Positions 52,487 through 62,461 of a DNA stretch of 64,000 bases are shown piece after piece. Location of the stretch: the NCBI GenBank assembly GCA_019424905.1, contig JAHYYP010000008.1, positions 1-64,000 of the forward strand. Direction: 5' to 3'. Source of the DNA: Collinsella sp. (GTDB lineage Bacteria; Actinomycetota; Coriobacteriia; Coriobacteriales; Coriobacteriaceae). Position 1 is the stretch's first letter. Each line of letters starts with the position of its first letter. The translations under genes and the position numbers were made by a program. Below the pieces are notes generated by a model that saw nothing but the letters and a program-made list of their open reading frames with translations, was not told the DNA's origin and did not search any database.

Positions 52487-54308
52487 GGCGCTCACCCCCT
52501 TCCAAGGGCGATCCGCATGCGACGGAGGAAAATGGATCATTCGCGCAACCATCGTCGCTGCCGTCGCCGGCGTCCGCGTTCCTCGCAAACTCCATCTGCG
52601 AGGCGTAAATCTCCTGGTATATGTTGTCGCCCGCCAGCAGTTCCTCGTGCGTGCCCACGCCGTGGACACGACCGTCGTCCAGCACCACAATGCGATCGGC
52701 ATCCATGACGCTCGCGATGCGCTGGGCGATGATGAGCACGGTCGCATCGGGAATCCGAGCGATGTGCTCGCGAATCTTAGCGTCGGTCGCCATATCGACC
52801 GCGCTGGTGGAGTCATCAAAAATGAGCACGCGCGGATGCTTGAGCAGCGTGCGCGCGATGCACAGGCGTTGCTTCTGGCCACCCGAGACACCGGCGCCGC
52901 CTTGGCCCAACTCGCCGTCCAGCCCGCCGATGCGATCAAGGAACTCGTCCACGCACGCCGCGCGGCAAGCCGCGAGGAGCTCATCGTCCGACGCCTGCGG
53001 ATTGCCCCACTGCAGGTTCTCGCGCACGGTACCCGTAAACAGCACATTCTTTTGCAGCACAATGCCCACAGCGTCGCGCAAGGCGGCGAGGTCGTAGTCG
53101 CGCACGTCGCGTCCGCCCACAAGCACGGCGCCTTCGGTGGCGTCGTACAGGCGCGCAATCAGCTGCACAAGCGAGCTCTTGCCCGAGCCCGTGCCGCCGA
53201 GGATGCCCACCGTCGAGCCGCTCTCGATGCGAAGGTCGATATGCTGGAGCACATCCTCGGCTGCATCCGCGCGGTATTTAAAGGAAACGTCGCGAAACTC
53301 GATACTGCCGTCCGCTGGCGCCGCAATCGCGAGGTCTCCCGCGGGGTTGGCGATAAAGGGTTCCTCATCGAGCACCTCGGCGATACGGCCCACACTCGTA
53401 AGAGCGCGCGTGAGCAGCAAAAACACGTTGGAAATCATCATGAGCGAATTCATGATCAGCAGCACGTAGCTCATAAAGCCCGTGAGCGAGCCCACGCCCA
53501 GCTTGCCGGCGAGAATCATGCGGCCGCCAATCCACAGGATAGAGAGCGCAGCCACGTACATCGACAGCTGAAACACCGGCAGGTTGAGCACCGCGCTGCC
53601 AAAGGTCTTTGTCGCAGTGCCGGCGAGCTCGGTATTGACGGTGTCGAACTTGGCCTCCTCGTGCTCGGCACGCACATACGCCTTGACGGCACGCACGGCG
53701 GTGAGGTCTTCCTGTACCACGCCGTTGAGGTGGTCCATCGAGGTCTGGAGTTGGCGGTAGAGCGGACTGACGCGATAGGTGATGGCGCCCAGTACGATTG
53801 CCAGCACGGGCAAGATGATCGCAAAGACGGTGGCGAGCGGGCGCGACAGCATCAGCGCGTAGATAAGGCCGACGATAAGCGTCACCGGGCCGCGCACCAT
53901 AGGGCGAAAGCCGTTGCCCACAGCATTTTGGATAACGGTGATGTCCGTGGTCATGCGGGTGACGAGCGAGCTGGCGTCGTAGTTGTCCAGGTTACCAAAA
54001 GCGAGCGTCTGAATCTTTTTGTACTCGGCCTCGCGCAGGTTAGCGCCTAGGCCCGAGGCAACGCGGGCGGACGTGCAGGCATAACCCAAGCCCAGTACCA
54101 GCGAAAGCGCAGCGCACACCAGCATGTACGCGCCCTGCAGCAGCATGTAGTTGATATCACCCGCAGGCACGCCCACATCGATGATGTTGGCCATGATGAC
54201 CGGGATAAACAGCTCGAGCACCGTCTCGACCGACACAAAGAACACGCCGAGGATGGCATCGCGACGGTATGCCCCTAGATAGGAAAACAGTATTTTGAGA
54301 TTGCGCAC
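52479..54308 (-). CDS. ABC exporter half-subunit with degenerate ATPase site (heterodimer partner A)
   Basis: A 609-residue half-transporter with six membrane helices and an NBD. Walker A GGTGSGKSS and signature VSGGQKQR are good. Walker B reads LIFDDSTSAVD, where the catalytic Glu is Asp, and the switch His is Gln (IIAQRIAS). This is the asymmetry of heterodimeric exporters, in which one site is non-hydrolytic. The GTG at 54308 is preceded by GGGGG. Its C-terminal tail (residues ~575-609) is low complexity. It is divergent from the MATE pump gene. Confidence 0.92.
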   Translation of the reverse strand: MRNLKILFSYLGAYRRDAILGVFFVSVETVLELFIPVIMANIIDVGVPAGDINYMLLQGAYMLVCAALSLVLGLGYACTSARVASGLGANLREAEYKKIQTLAFGNLDNYDASSLVTRMTTDITVIQNAVGNGFRPMVRGPVTLIVGLIYALMLSRPLATVFAIILPVLAIVLGAITYRVSPLYRQLQTSMDHLNGVVQEDLTAVRAVKAYVRAEHEEAKFDTVNTELAGTATKTFGSAVLNLPVFQLSMYVAALSILWIGGRMILAGKLGVGSLTGFMSYVLLIMNSLMMISNVFLLLTRALTSVGRIAEVLDEEPFIANPAGDLAIAAPADGSIEFRDVSFKYRADAAEDVLQHIDLRIESGSTVGILGGTGSGKSSLVQLIARLYDATEGAVLVGGRDVRDYDLAALRDAVGIVLQKNVLFTGTVRENLQWGNPQASDDELLAACRAACVDEFLDRIGGLDGELGQGGAGVSGGQKQRLCIARTLLKHPRVLIFDDSTSAVDMATDAKIREHIARIPDATVLIIAQRIASVMDADRIVVLDDGRVHGVGTHEELLAGDNIYQEIYASQMEFARNADAGDGSDDGCANDPFSSVACGSPLEGGERHA

Positions 54309-54495
54309 GCAGGTTCAACCCCCATCAAACGTTGTTCGCAAACGCACGTATTATTGCGCGCCGAATAATGGTGTCAAGTATTCCGAAATCGTTTTCTGCA
54401 AGGTTAGCGCCGGCGGCGAGTTCTCGTGATGTGTGTCCATATTCACTCGGAATAATGGTGCGCGAGACTTTTTCGCTCCGGCGTCAACACAAACC

Positions 54496-54539
54496 TTGAC
54501 TCTACAATCGTTGTAGGGTTTTCACTACACTGGTACGTA
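54496..54539 (+). promoter_or_regulatory. Promoter region of the MATE gene with a CTACAA/TTGTAG palindrome
   Basis: CTACAA-TCG-TTGTAG (54502-54516) is a perfect dyad that overlaps TTGTAG as a -35, with 17 nt before TACGTA (54534-54539). TTGACT at 54496 is another -35 candidate. Dyads with TACA/TGTA halves are bound by several efflux regulators (BlaI, MarR, PadR types), but none is encoded here. The 258-nt gap also serves the divergent ABC operon. Confidence 0.5.
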
Positions 54540-54566
54540 AACAAACCCAGCCAGAAAGCCCCGCCC

Positions 54567-55913
54567 ATGGAACACGACCTCACACGCGGCAATGTCCTTA
54601 AGACCATCGCGGTCTTTGCCCTGCCCTATATGCTCTCGTACTTTTTGCAGATGCTCTACGGCATGGCCGACCTGTACATGATGGGGCAGTTTAGCGGCGC
54701 CGCCGGTATCACCGCCGTGGGCAATGGCGCGCAGACGCTCTATATCATTACCGTGACGCTCGTGGGCCTGGCCATGGGAACGACGGTGATCGTCGGCCAC
54801 GCCGTGGGCTCGCGCCGCTTCGACCGCGCCGAGACCGCCATCGGCAATACCATCACGCTCTTTATGGGCGTCTCGGTGGTGCTGGCCGCTGTCCTGCTTG
54901 CATTGTGTCCGCAGATTGTGGCACTCATTGGCACGCCGGCCGAGGCGGTCGAAGGAACCGCCGCCTACCTGCGCATCTGCTTTGTCGGCATTCCGTTTAT
55001 CGCCGCATACAACATCCTCTCGGCCATCTTTCGCGGGCTGGGCGATTCGCGCTCGCCCATGTACGTGATCGGCGTGGCATGCATCATCAACATCGCGCTC
55101 GACTTTCTATTTATCGGCCACATGGGACTCGGCCCCGTGGGTGCGGCGCTCGGCACGGTAACCGCCCAGACGGCAAGCGTTGCCCTCGCGCTCGTGTGGC
55201 TCAAGAGCCGTCGCACGAACATCCACGTTAAGCGTAGCGACCTGCGCCCCCAGCCCGAGGTGCTCGGCAGCATTCTTAAGATCGGCGTGCCCGTGGCCGT
55301 GCAGGACGGCTGCATCCAGGTGGCGTTTATGTTCATCACCGTCATTGCCAACCACCGAGGGCTCGTCGACGCTGCCGCCGTGGGCCTGGCCGAAAAGATG
55401 ATCAGCTTTTTGTTCATTGTGCCGAGTTCCATGGGCGCTACCGTCAGTGCACTCACGGCGCAAAACGCCGGCGCGGGCAAGGGCGACCGTGCACGTCAGG
55501 TGCTCAAAGACGCCATGACGATCTCGGTGGTGTACGGCTGTCTGATCACGGTGCTGATGTGGCTAGTGGCGCCGGCGTTTATCGGCTTTTTTGCCAAGGA
55601 CGCCGCGGTAGTCGCGGCCGGCACCGGCTATATGCGCAGCTATATTTTCGACGCGATTTTTGCCGGCATCCACATTTGCTTTAGCGGCTTTTTCGCTGCG
55701 TATGGCAAGAGCTACATCGGCTTTGCGCACAACGTACTAGCCGTGGCGCTCATTCGCGTGCCGGGCGCGTGGCTGCTGTCGAACGCCTATTCCGACACGC
55801 TGTTTCCCATGGGCATCGCCTCGCCGTGCGGATCGATTTTGTCGGCGGTCATCTGTGTTGTCGCGTTTACCGTGCTCAACCGGCGCGGGGCTTTTGACAA
55901 GTTGGCAGCGTAG
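54567..55913 (+). CDS. MATE family efflux transporter
   Basis: A 448-residue membrane protein with 12 predicted helices and the pseudo-twofold repeat of MATE pumps, which export cations and drugs with Na+ or H+. Typical stretches are YFLQMLYGMADLYMMGQFSG near 25, FRGLGDSRSPMYV near 155 and MGATVSALTAQNAGAGKGDRA near 290. The ATG at 54567 has only a weak AGAAAG. It is monocistronic. The gene and the two ABC exporter genes diverge from one regulatory gap, which suggests a small multidrug-efflux region. Confidence 0.92.
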   Translation: MEHDLTRGNVLKTIAVFALPYMLSYFLQMLYGMADLYMMGQFSGAAGITAVGNGAQTLYIITVTLVGLAMGTTVIVGHAVGSRRFDRAETAIGNTITLFMGVSVVLAAVLLALCPQIVALIGTPAEAVEGTAAYLRICFVGIPFIAAYNILSAIFRGLGDSRSPMYVIGVACIINIALDFLFIGHMGLGPVGAALGTVTAQTASVALALVWLKSRRTNIHVKRSDLRPQPEVLGSILKIGVPVAVQDGCIQVAFMFITVIANHRGLVDAAAVGLAEKMISFLFIVPSSMGATVSALTAQNAGAGKGDRARQVLKDAMTISVVYGCLITVLMWLVAPAFIGFFAKDAAVVAAGTGYMRSYIFDAIFAGIHICFSGFFAAYGKSYIGFAHNVLAVALIRVPGAWLLSNAYSDTLFPMGIASPCGSILSAVICVVAFTVLNRRGAFDKLAA

Positions 55914-56011
55914 CGGGGCAACGTGAGATTGCCCTGATCGACGACATCATCAGCGACGATCCCACAACCTACGTGACGCAGATCACGGTGCCGGTTGCCC
56001 CGTCCAAATAA
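55914..56011 (+). pseudogene. Orphan 3' end of a gene (copy 1)
   Basis: In frame, directly after the MATE stop, the text reads ...IDDIISDDPTTYVTQITVPV... and stops at 56009-56011. It has no start and no upstream part, so it is a remnant. A second, related remnant lies at 57285-57344. The ending loosely resembles the C-terminus of LacI-type regulators, but I am not sure. Confidence 0.45.
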
Positions 56012-56053
56012 GAACTGCCCAGAAAACGTTCGGCTGAAAGCAGAATCTTGACG

Positions 56054-56260
56054 TTATAGGCCATATTTTGCCTCAAGGTCATCGAGAGCCTCAAAGGCAT
56101 CACGCGCCATGCCAGCAGTACGCTCCCGCTCGGCCACAGCTATACGAGCCATCAGACGAGCCTTAGCCTGTTCCTGAACCATGAAGTCATAGTCTTCAGA
56201 TCGAAGTACAACAAATTTGCTATAGCCGTTTTTTGTAACAGTCACTGGACCAGGAGCCTC
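56054..56260 (-). pseudogene. N-terminally truncated Phd/YefM-like antitoxin
   Basis: The frame shows GPVTVTKNGYSKFVVLRSED, the middle of a Phd/YefM DNA-binding domain, then a charged C-terminal helix to EALDDLEAKYGL. The expected first ~20 residues (start, first strand) are missing, and the upstream DNA does not encode them. No ribosome-binding site or plausible start is seen. It lies just behind a PIN toxin gene whose own antitoxin is complete, so it looks like the leftover of an earlier TA pair. Confidence 0.6.
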
Positions 56261-56306
56261 CCAACAAGCTCGCCAAACGCCGGGGACAATCCCCGATATG
56301 GCGGTT

Positions 56307-56729
56307 TTACTCCTCCGGAATCGGAAACGCACGGATGAACTCTGCAGGCGAGAAGGTCTTGATGGTCGAGCGCACAAAAGCGGCGCGGTCACGCGTGATG
56401 ATAAAGTCCACGCCGGCACGCTCGGCCATCGCACGGATACAGCCGTCCTCAAAGTCCGGCTCATCGGAATAGGCGGAGGTAAAACAAGCTTCTTGGTCGA
56501 GAGGCTCTACCGAGTAGCTCTTAAGACAGTCGCGCACTACCTCGCGGGCGCGCGCCTCGTCTGTCTGTTTAGTGAGAATGTAGTACGCGTCCTTGAGAGA
56601 GCAGGCCGAAACAACACCCTCGATAAGTCCCACGTCAACGAGCCCCTTGATCGTTTGCGCCGCTGCGTGCTCCAGCCGGCCCGGAAGCACGCAATCGAGC
56701 AGAAAGTTGGTATCAAGAAATGCCCTCAT
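56307..56729 (-). CDS. PIN-domain toxin
   Basis: A 140-residue PIN protein with MRAFLDTNFLLDCVLPGR at the N-terminus (first Asp), DEPDFEDGCIRAMAERAG near 90 and VDFIITRDRAAF near 107, giving the usual four-acid metal site. It likely cleaves RNA when free of antitoxin. The ATG at 56729 overlaps the antitoxin stop (ATGA). The order antitoxin-toxin and the palindromic operator upstream complete a VapBC-type module. It differs from the PIN protein at 22598. Confidence 0.85.
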   Translation of the reverse strand: MRAFLDTNFLLDCVLPGRLEHAAAQTIKGLVDVGLIEGVVSACSLKDAYYILTKQTDEARAREVVRDCLKSYSVEPLDQEACFTSAYSDEPDFEDGCIRAMAERAGVDFIITRDRAAFVRSTIKTFSPAEFIRAFPIPEE

Positions 56730-57118
56730 AGGTAGCGCTCCCTCGCGACGCGCTTTTCATCTTCAACCGTCATCGTATCGAGCGGCGTTCCCTTTGGCAT
56801 GTTAGCCACGATATCGAGATACTCCTGGTAGTCCTCATTCTCCGCGAGCATCTCACGGATCTCCTTCCAGGTGATCTTGGGATGCCACATCGTACCCACG
56901 TCGCGCTTGGGCTTGTCCGTGCCGCACGCCGGCTTTGCGCCCCCACGCTCCTGAGCAGCGTCATATTCCACCGCAACGGGGCTTTCATAGTCGAGCGGCA
57001 CGATCTTGAACAACGGCTTGCTCCGCTTGAAGACCACAACCTCCTCGCCATCATTGGCAACCCTTTCGGCCACCTGCGTAAGGTTTTGGCGCAGTTCCGA
57101 AAACGCGACGGTAACCAT
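56726..57118 (-). CDS. Phd/YefM-family antitoxin
   Basis: A 130-residue antitoxin. The N-terminus MVTVAFSELRQNLTQVAERV followed by EEVVVFKRSKPLFKIVPLDY is a Phd/YefM DNA-binding fold. The C-terminal acidic segment (KEIREMLAENEDYQEYLDIV) should wrap the toxin. The ATG at 57118 has GAGGAG 5 nt upstream. The stop overlaps the toxin start. It probably represses its own promoter through the inverted repeat at 57154-57185. Confidence 0.87.
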   Translation of the reverse strand: MVTVAFSELRQNLTQVAERVANDGEEVVVFKRSKPLFKIVPLDYESPVAVEYDAAQERGGAKPACGTDKPKRDVGTMWHPKITWKEIREMLAENEDYQEYLDIVANMPKGTPLDTMTVEDEKRVARERYL

Positions 57119-57151
57119 AACTGCTCCTCTCAACATATATCTTTACTGCTA

Positions 57152-57185
57152 AGTATACACGTTAATGTTAATGTTAAAGTGTATA
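57152..57185 (-). promoter_or_regulatory. Promoter/operator of the Phd-PIN operon
   Basis: TATACAC (57154-57160) and GTGTATA (57179-57185) are inverted, with three TTAAC-like direct repeats between them. On the minus strand TATACT (57157-57152) is a good -10. The -35 (ACTTTA, 17 nt away) is weak. Confidence 0.6.
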
Positions 57186-57284
57186 AAACTCATCACGATG
57201 GGGCAGCCCTGTTGTGGGACCTCACTGCGGGGCCCCTTTGCTTTGTATGAATCTTCTATCGCTCCGGAACGACACCGCTCCGCA

Positions 57285-57344
57285 GGGTCACCCTCAGCAA
57301 CCTACATGACGCGGATCATGCTGCCCGCCACCACGCCCAAATAA
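57285..57344 (+). pseudogene. Orphan 3' end of a gene (copy 2)
   Basis: In frame to the TAA at 57342-57344 the text reads ...SATYMTRIMLPATTPK, matching the remnant at 55914-56011 (...PTTYVTQITVPVAPSK) in codon order and length to the stop. Upstream of it only short fragments remain. Both copies point in the same direction and flank the TA block. Confidence 0.45.
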
Positions 57345-57383
57345 AAACCTCCCGGAAAGTATCAACCTTTCCGGGAGGTTTTC
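57342..57383 (-). terminator. Bidirectional terminator after ligA
   Basis: CCTCCCGGAAAG and CTTTCCGGGAGG form a perfect 12-bp stem. AAAA on the left and TTTT on the right let it work on both strands. It lies 24 nt after the ligA stop. Confidence 0.88.
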
Positions 57384-57402
57384 TAATTTGATTATCGATG
57401 TC

Positions 57403-59664
<2,262 letters not shown>

Positions 59665-59739
59665 CTAGAGTACCACCGGTCGCAATGGGGTCGAATAGCC
59701 CTTTCGAACCGCACCGAATCGGCAGCCGCCAGACCGGGG

Positions 59740-59942
59740 TGGACAGTTAGTTCAGATACGTATAAATCCTAGAGCTGAATCAGGCACGAACACCCCTGTT
59801 TCAACTAATTTGGGCTCCTCGAGACCATGTAAACGTCCCGCTCTCCCTTCCAAACACCCATTCGAGCCCCATCCCAATCAAAAATTGCTCAAAACGCATC
59901 CCAAGCTGCCCCAGATTTATACGTATCTGAACTAACTGTCCA
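59740..59942. mobile_element. 203-bp element bounded by 29-bp perfect inverted repeats (MITE-like)
   Basis: 59740-59768 starts TGGACAGTTAGTTCAGATAC and its exact reverse complement lies at 59914-59942. The 145-nt interior is lower in G+C and has no open frame of note. Terminal TGGACAG words and internal TATAAAT are features. I see no target-site duplication next to the ends (AGACCGGGG before, GACCATTAC after). It could be a non-autonomous transposon, a recombination substrate or a very long hairpin. No transposase is nearby. The rest of 59632-60079 holds the ligA upstream region and the htrA terminator. Confidence 0.6.
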
Positions 59943-60010
59943 GACCATTACGAACCAGGCCTCTTGTCAGCCCCAAGTGATCCGTTTTCCTCCGTCCCCA
60001 ACGGATCAAC

Positions 60011-60053
60011 AAGAAAAGAGGGGCTGTCCCACACTTGGCGGGACAGCCCCTCT
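60011..60053 (-). terminator. Intrinsic terminator of htrA
   Basis: AGAGGGGCTGTCCC (60017-60030) and GGGACAGCCCCTCT (60040-60053) form a perfect 14-bp stem. On the minus strand TTTTCTTG follows. It lies 27 nt after the stop. Confidence 0.9.
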
Positions 60054-60079
60054 GGCTTCGGCATATGCGATACAGCTCG

Positions 60080-61540
60080 TTAGAAACCCTGGCCGTAGCC
60101 CTGGCCCTGGCCCTGCTGGCCTAGCAGCTCCTCCAGGTACTGGCGCAGCTGCTCGTCGGTAATACCGCCGTTGCCGGTGTCGGTCGAACTGTCGTCCTGC
60201 TGCTGGTTCTGCAGCTCCTCGTCAGAGCCCAGCTCGACGGTGACCTTCTTCTCGTCCTTACCGCGCATAAGCGAGATCTCGACCTTCTCGCCCACCTCGT
60301 GGCTGCGCAGCGCGATGATCAGGCCATCGGCGCTCGTGATTTCGTCGTCGCCCAGCTTGGTGATGACGTCGCCCTCCTGAATGCCGGCCTTGGCAGCAGG
60401 ACCGTCCTCGACGACGCTCGCCACATACGCGCCGCTATCGGTGCTCAGCTTGTTGGTGCGGGCGTTGAGCGCATTGACGCTCGAAAGCGTAGCGCCCATG
60501 TACGGATGCACCGGCGTCTTGCCGTCGATAATCTGGTCGGCAATGTTCTTGGCGTAGTTAACGGGAATAGCAAAGCCCACGCCTGAGCTGGAGCCCGAGT
60601 AGCTCTCGATGAGCGAGTTGATACCCACCAGCTCGCCATTGTCGTTGACGAGCGCGCCGCCGGAGTTGCCCGGGTTGATGGCGGCATCGGTCTGGATCAT
60701 GTTGGCATAGATGGTGTTACCGCTGGTAGAGCTCATGGCCGTGGAGCGGTAGAGCGCCGACACAATGCCCGTGGAGACAGACTGCTCGTTGCCAAACGGC
60801 GAGCCGATCGCCATAACCCACTCTCCCACGTTGAGCTTGGAGGAATCACCAATCTCGATTGGCGTGAGCTTGGAGGCGTCGGCGTCCTTGAGCTTGATGA
60901 CGGCCAGGTCGCTCGAGGCATCGTTGCCCACGAACTCAGCCTCGTAGGTGGTGCCGTCGTCCATGGTCACCACGTACTGGTCGTAACCATCGACCACGTG
61001 GTTGTTGGTGAGGATGTGGCCCTCGGTATCGAGCACGACGCCCGAACCGACGCTGCCCGAGCTATCCGACTCATCAGCAGACTGCGAAAGCGAGCCATTC
61101 TGGCTGCCGCTCGAAGTGGCGGTAATGGAAACGACGGAGGGCAGGGCCTTAGCAGAAACGGCCTCGGCCAGCGTGGTGTCCTCGGAGTCAATGGTGATCT
61201 TTTGCGTCGACGAACCCGAAGCACCCGCCGTCACGGCATTCTTGCCACCACCGATATCGAGCGTGCCGCTCATAATGAGCGCAATGACCAGCAGGGCTCC
61301 GCAGGCACAGCCGGCAAGCGCCGTAATAAAGATCGGCAGCTTTTTGGTCTTGGTCTTGACCACCGTGTGCTTGTTCACGACCTGCTGGCCACCCAGCGGC
61401 TTGCCGGTCTGCGTGTCGTAGGCCTGCACGTAGGGAATGTTACTGCCGGCAGGCGTCGACTCCACCTGCACACGCGGCTGCTGCTGGGTCTCGCCGGCGT
61501 TGCCCGCATCCTGGGGACGCTGGGAATCGTACTCGCTCAT
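60080..61540 (-). CDS. HtrA/DegP-family serine protease with PDZ domain
   Basis: A 486-residue membrane-anchored protease. A cytosolic Gln/Pro-rich N-terminus is followed by one membrane helix (FITALAGCACGALLVIALIM, about 82-104), so the protease faces outward. The trypsin-like triad is LTNNHVVDGYD (His near 179), SSDLAVIKL (Asp near 209) and GNSGGAL (Ser near 292). A single PDZ domain follows (VVEDGPAAKAGIQEGDVITKLG). The C-terminus is Gln/Gly-rich (LLGQQGQGQGYGQGF). HtrA proteins handle misfolded exported proteins under stress, and here may serve pilus and surface protein quality control. The ATG at 61540 follows AAAGGA. Confidence 0.95.
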   Translation of the reverse strand: MSEYDSQRPQDAGNAGETQQQPRVQVESTPAGSNIPYVQAYDTQTGKPLGGQQVVNKHTVVKTKTKKLPIFITALAGCACGALLVIALIMSGTLDIGGGKNAVTAGASGSSTQKITIDSEDTTLAEAVSAKALPSVVSITATSSGSQNGSLSQSADESDSSGSVGSGVVLDTEGHILTNNHVVDGYDQYVVTMDDGTTYEAEFVGNDASSDLAVIKLKDADASKLTPIEIGDSSKLNVGEWVMAIGSPFGNEQSVSTGIVSALYRSTAMSSTSGNTIYANMIQTDAAINPGNSGGALVNDNGELVGINSLIESYSGSSSGVGFAIPVNYAKNIADQIIDGKTPVHPYMGATLSSVNALNARTNKLSTDSGAYVASVVEDGPAAKAGIQEGDVITKLGDDEITSADGLIIALRSHEVGEKVEISLMRGKDEKKVTVELGSDEELQNQQQDDSSTDTGNGGITDEQLRQYLEELLGQQGQGQGYGQGF

Positions 61541-61569
61541 GGCTGCGATCCTTTCGTCAAATAACCAAA

Positions 61570-61593
61570 GGCCCGCCAAACATGTGGCGGGCC
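61570..61593 (-). terminator. Hairpin between the GlnR-like gene and htrA
   Basis: GGCCCGCC and GGCGGGCC pair over 8 bp. On the minus strand TTTGGTTATTTG follows, a partial T-run. It may end transcripts from the GlnR-like gene about 155 nt upstream, or belong to the htrA leader. Confidence 0.5.
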
Positions 61594-61711
61594 ATCATTG
61601 TTCACGTTGAGTTGTACCCCAATATGCGGGCGCAAGTGTATGAGAACGCAATCTTTTAGGAAGGCTTAAGTTCTGCCGCAGACCCGAAAGGAATCCGTAC
61701 CTGCGTCAAAA

Positions 61712-61744
61712 CCACCACAAAAGTGCCTGTCCCCTTTGTGGTGG
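61712..61744. repeat. 33-bp palindrome, copy B5
   Basis: CCACCACAAAAG ... CCTTTGTGGTGG around TGCCTGTCC, with one arm mismatch. It lies 4 nt after the stop of the GlnR-like gene. Confidence 0.82.
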
Positions 61745-61748
61745 AAAT

Positions 61749-62411
61749 CTAGTCTTTAAACAGATAGCCCACGCCGCGGACGGTGGTGATGTGCGCCGCG
61801 ATCTGCGGACCCACCTTGGAGCGGATGCGTCGAATGTGCACGTCGACGGTGCGCGTGCCGCCGCAGTACTCAAAGCCCCATACGCGGTGCAGCAGCACCT
61901 CGCGGCTGTAGGCGCGGTTGGGGTGCGTCGCCAAAAAGCTCAGCAGCGAGTACTCCATCAGCGTCAGGTCGATGGGCTCGTTATCGAGCGTCACCTGGTA
62001 GGTGGCCAAGTTGATCTCGAGGTTATCGATGTTGAGCACATCGTCGGCGGCGACGGTCTCCTCCTCGCCCATCAGGCGCTGCGCACGAGACTTAAGCTCG
62101 TTGGGCGTCGCCGTGGGGCATACAAAGTCGGCATGCGCGTGATTGGGCAGGCGCAGGGTGCCGAGCGCCTCGTCGTCAACGATCACCAGCATGGGGACGC
62201 CGCCGCGGTCGTCGAGCCACTTGGCAATCTGATCGATGCGGTCACTGCGGATGCCATCGGAATCGAGGATCAGCAGGTCAAAGTCGTGCGCCGCAGTCGG
62301 CGAATCGGGGGTTGCCAAGCTCACCTCGACACCCAGAGTGGTCGTCAAGCTGCGGGCAAACTCGTGGAAGCGCGTCGTGCGCGCCATGAACAGGGCACTC
62401 TTTTCGGACAT
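61749..62411 (-). CDS. GlnR-like atypical OmpR-family response regulator
   Basis: A 220-residue orphan regulator. The N-terminal receiver-like half (to ~115) lacks the clear acidic pocket of classical receivers (FDLLILDSDGIR holds the only good Asp cluster). This is also a trait of actinobacterial GlnR, which works without phosphorylation. The C-terminal winged helix (about 125-220) reads NLATYQVTLDNEPIDLTLME, RAYSREVLLHRVWGFEYCGG and TRTVDVHIRRIRSKVGP, close to GlnR from memory. The ATG at 62411 has GGAGG 5 nt upstream. It follows a GS-like gene by 50 nt, and a GlnR-type operator is seen upstream of glnN, so a nitrogen role is likely but not proven. Confidence 0.78.
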   Translation of the reverse strand: MSEKSALFMARTTRFHEFARSLTTTLGVEVSLATPDSPTAAHDFDLLILDSDGIRSDRIDQIAKWLDDRGGVPMLVIVDDEALGTLRLPNHAHADFVCPTATPNELKSRAQRLMGEEETVAADDVLNIDNLEINLATYQVTLDNEPIDLTLMEYSLLSFLATHPNRAYSREVLLHRVWGFEYCGGTRTVDVHIRRIRSKVGPQIAAHITTVRGVGYLFKD

Positions 62412-62461
62412 ATCGGCCTCCAAAGAAATGAGCTCAATCGTACTGGAACAAGCCAGCACGA

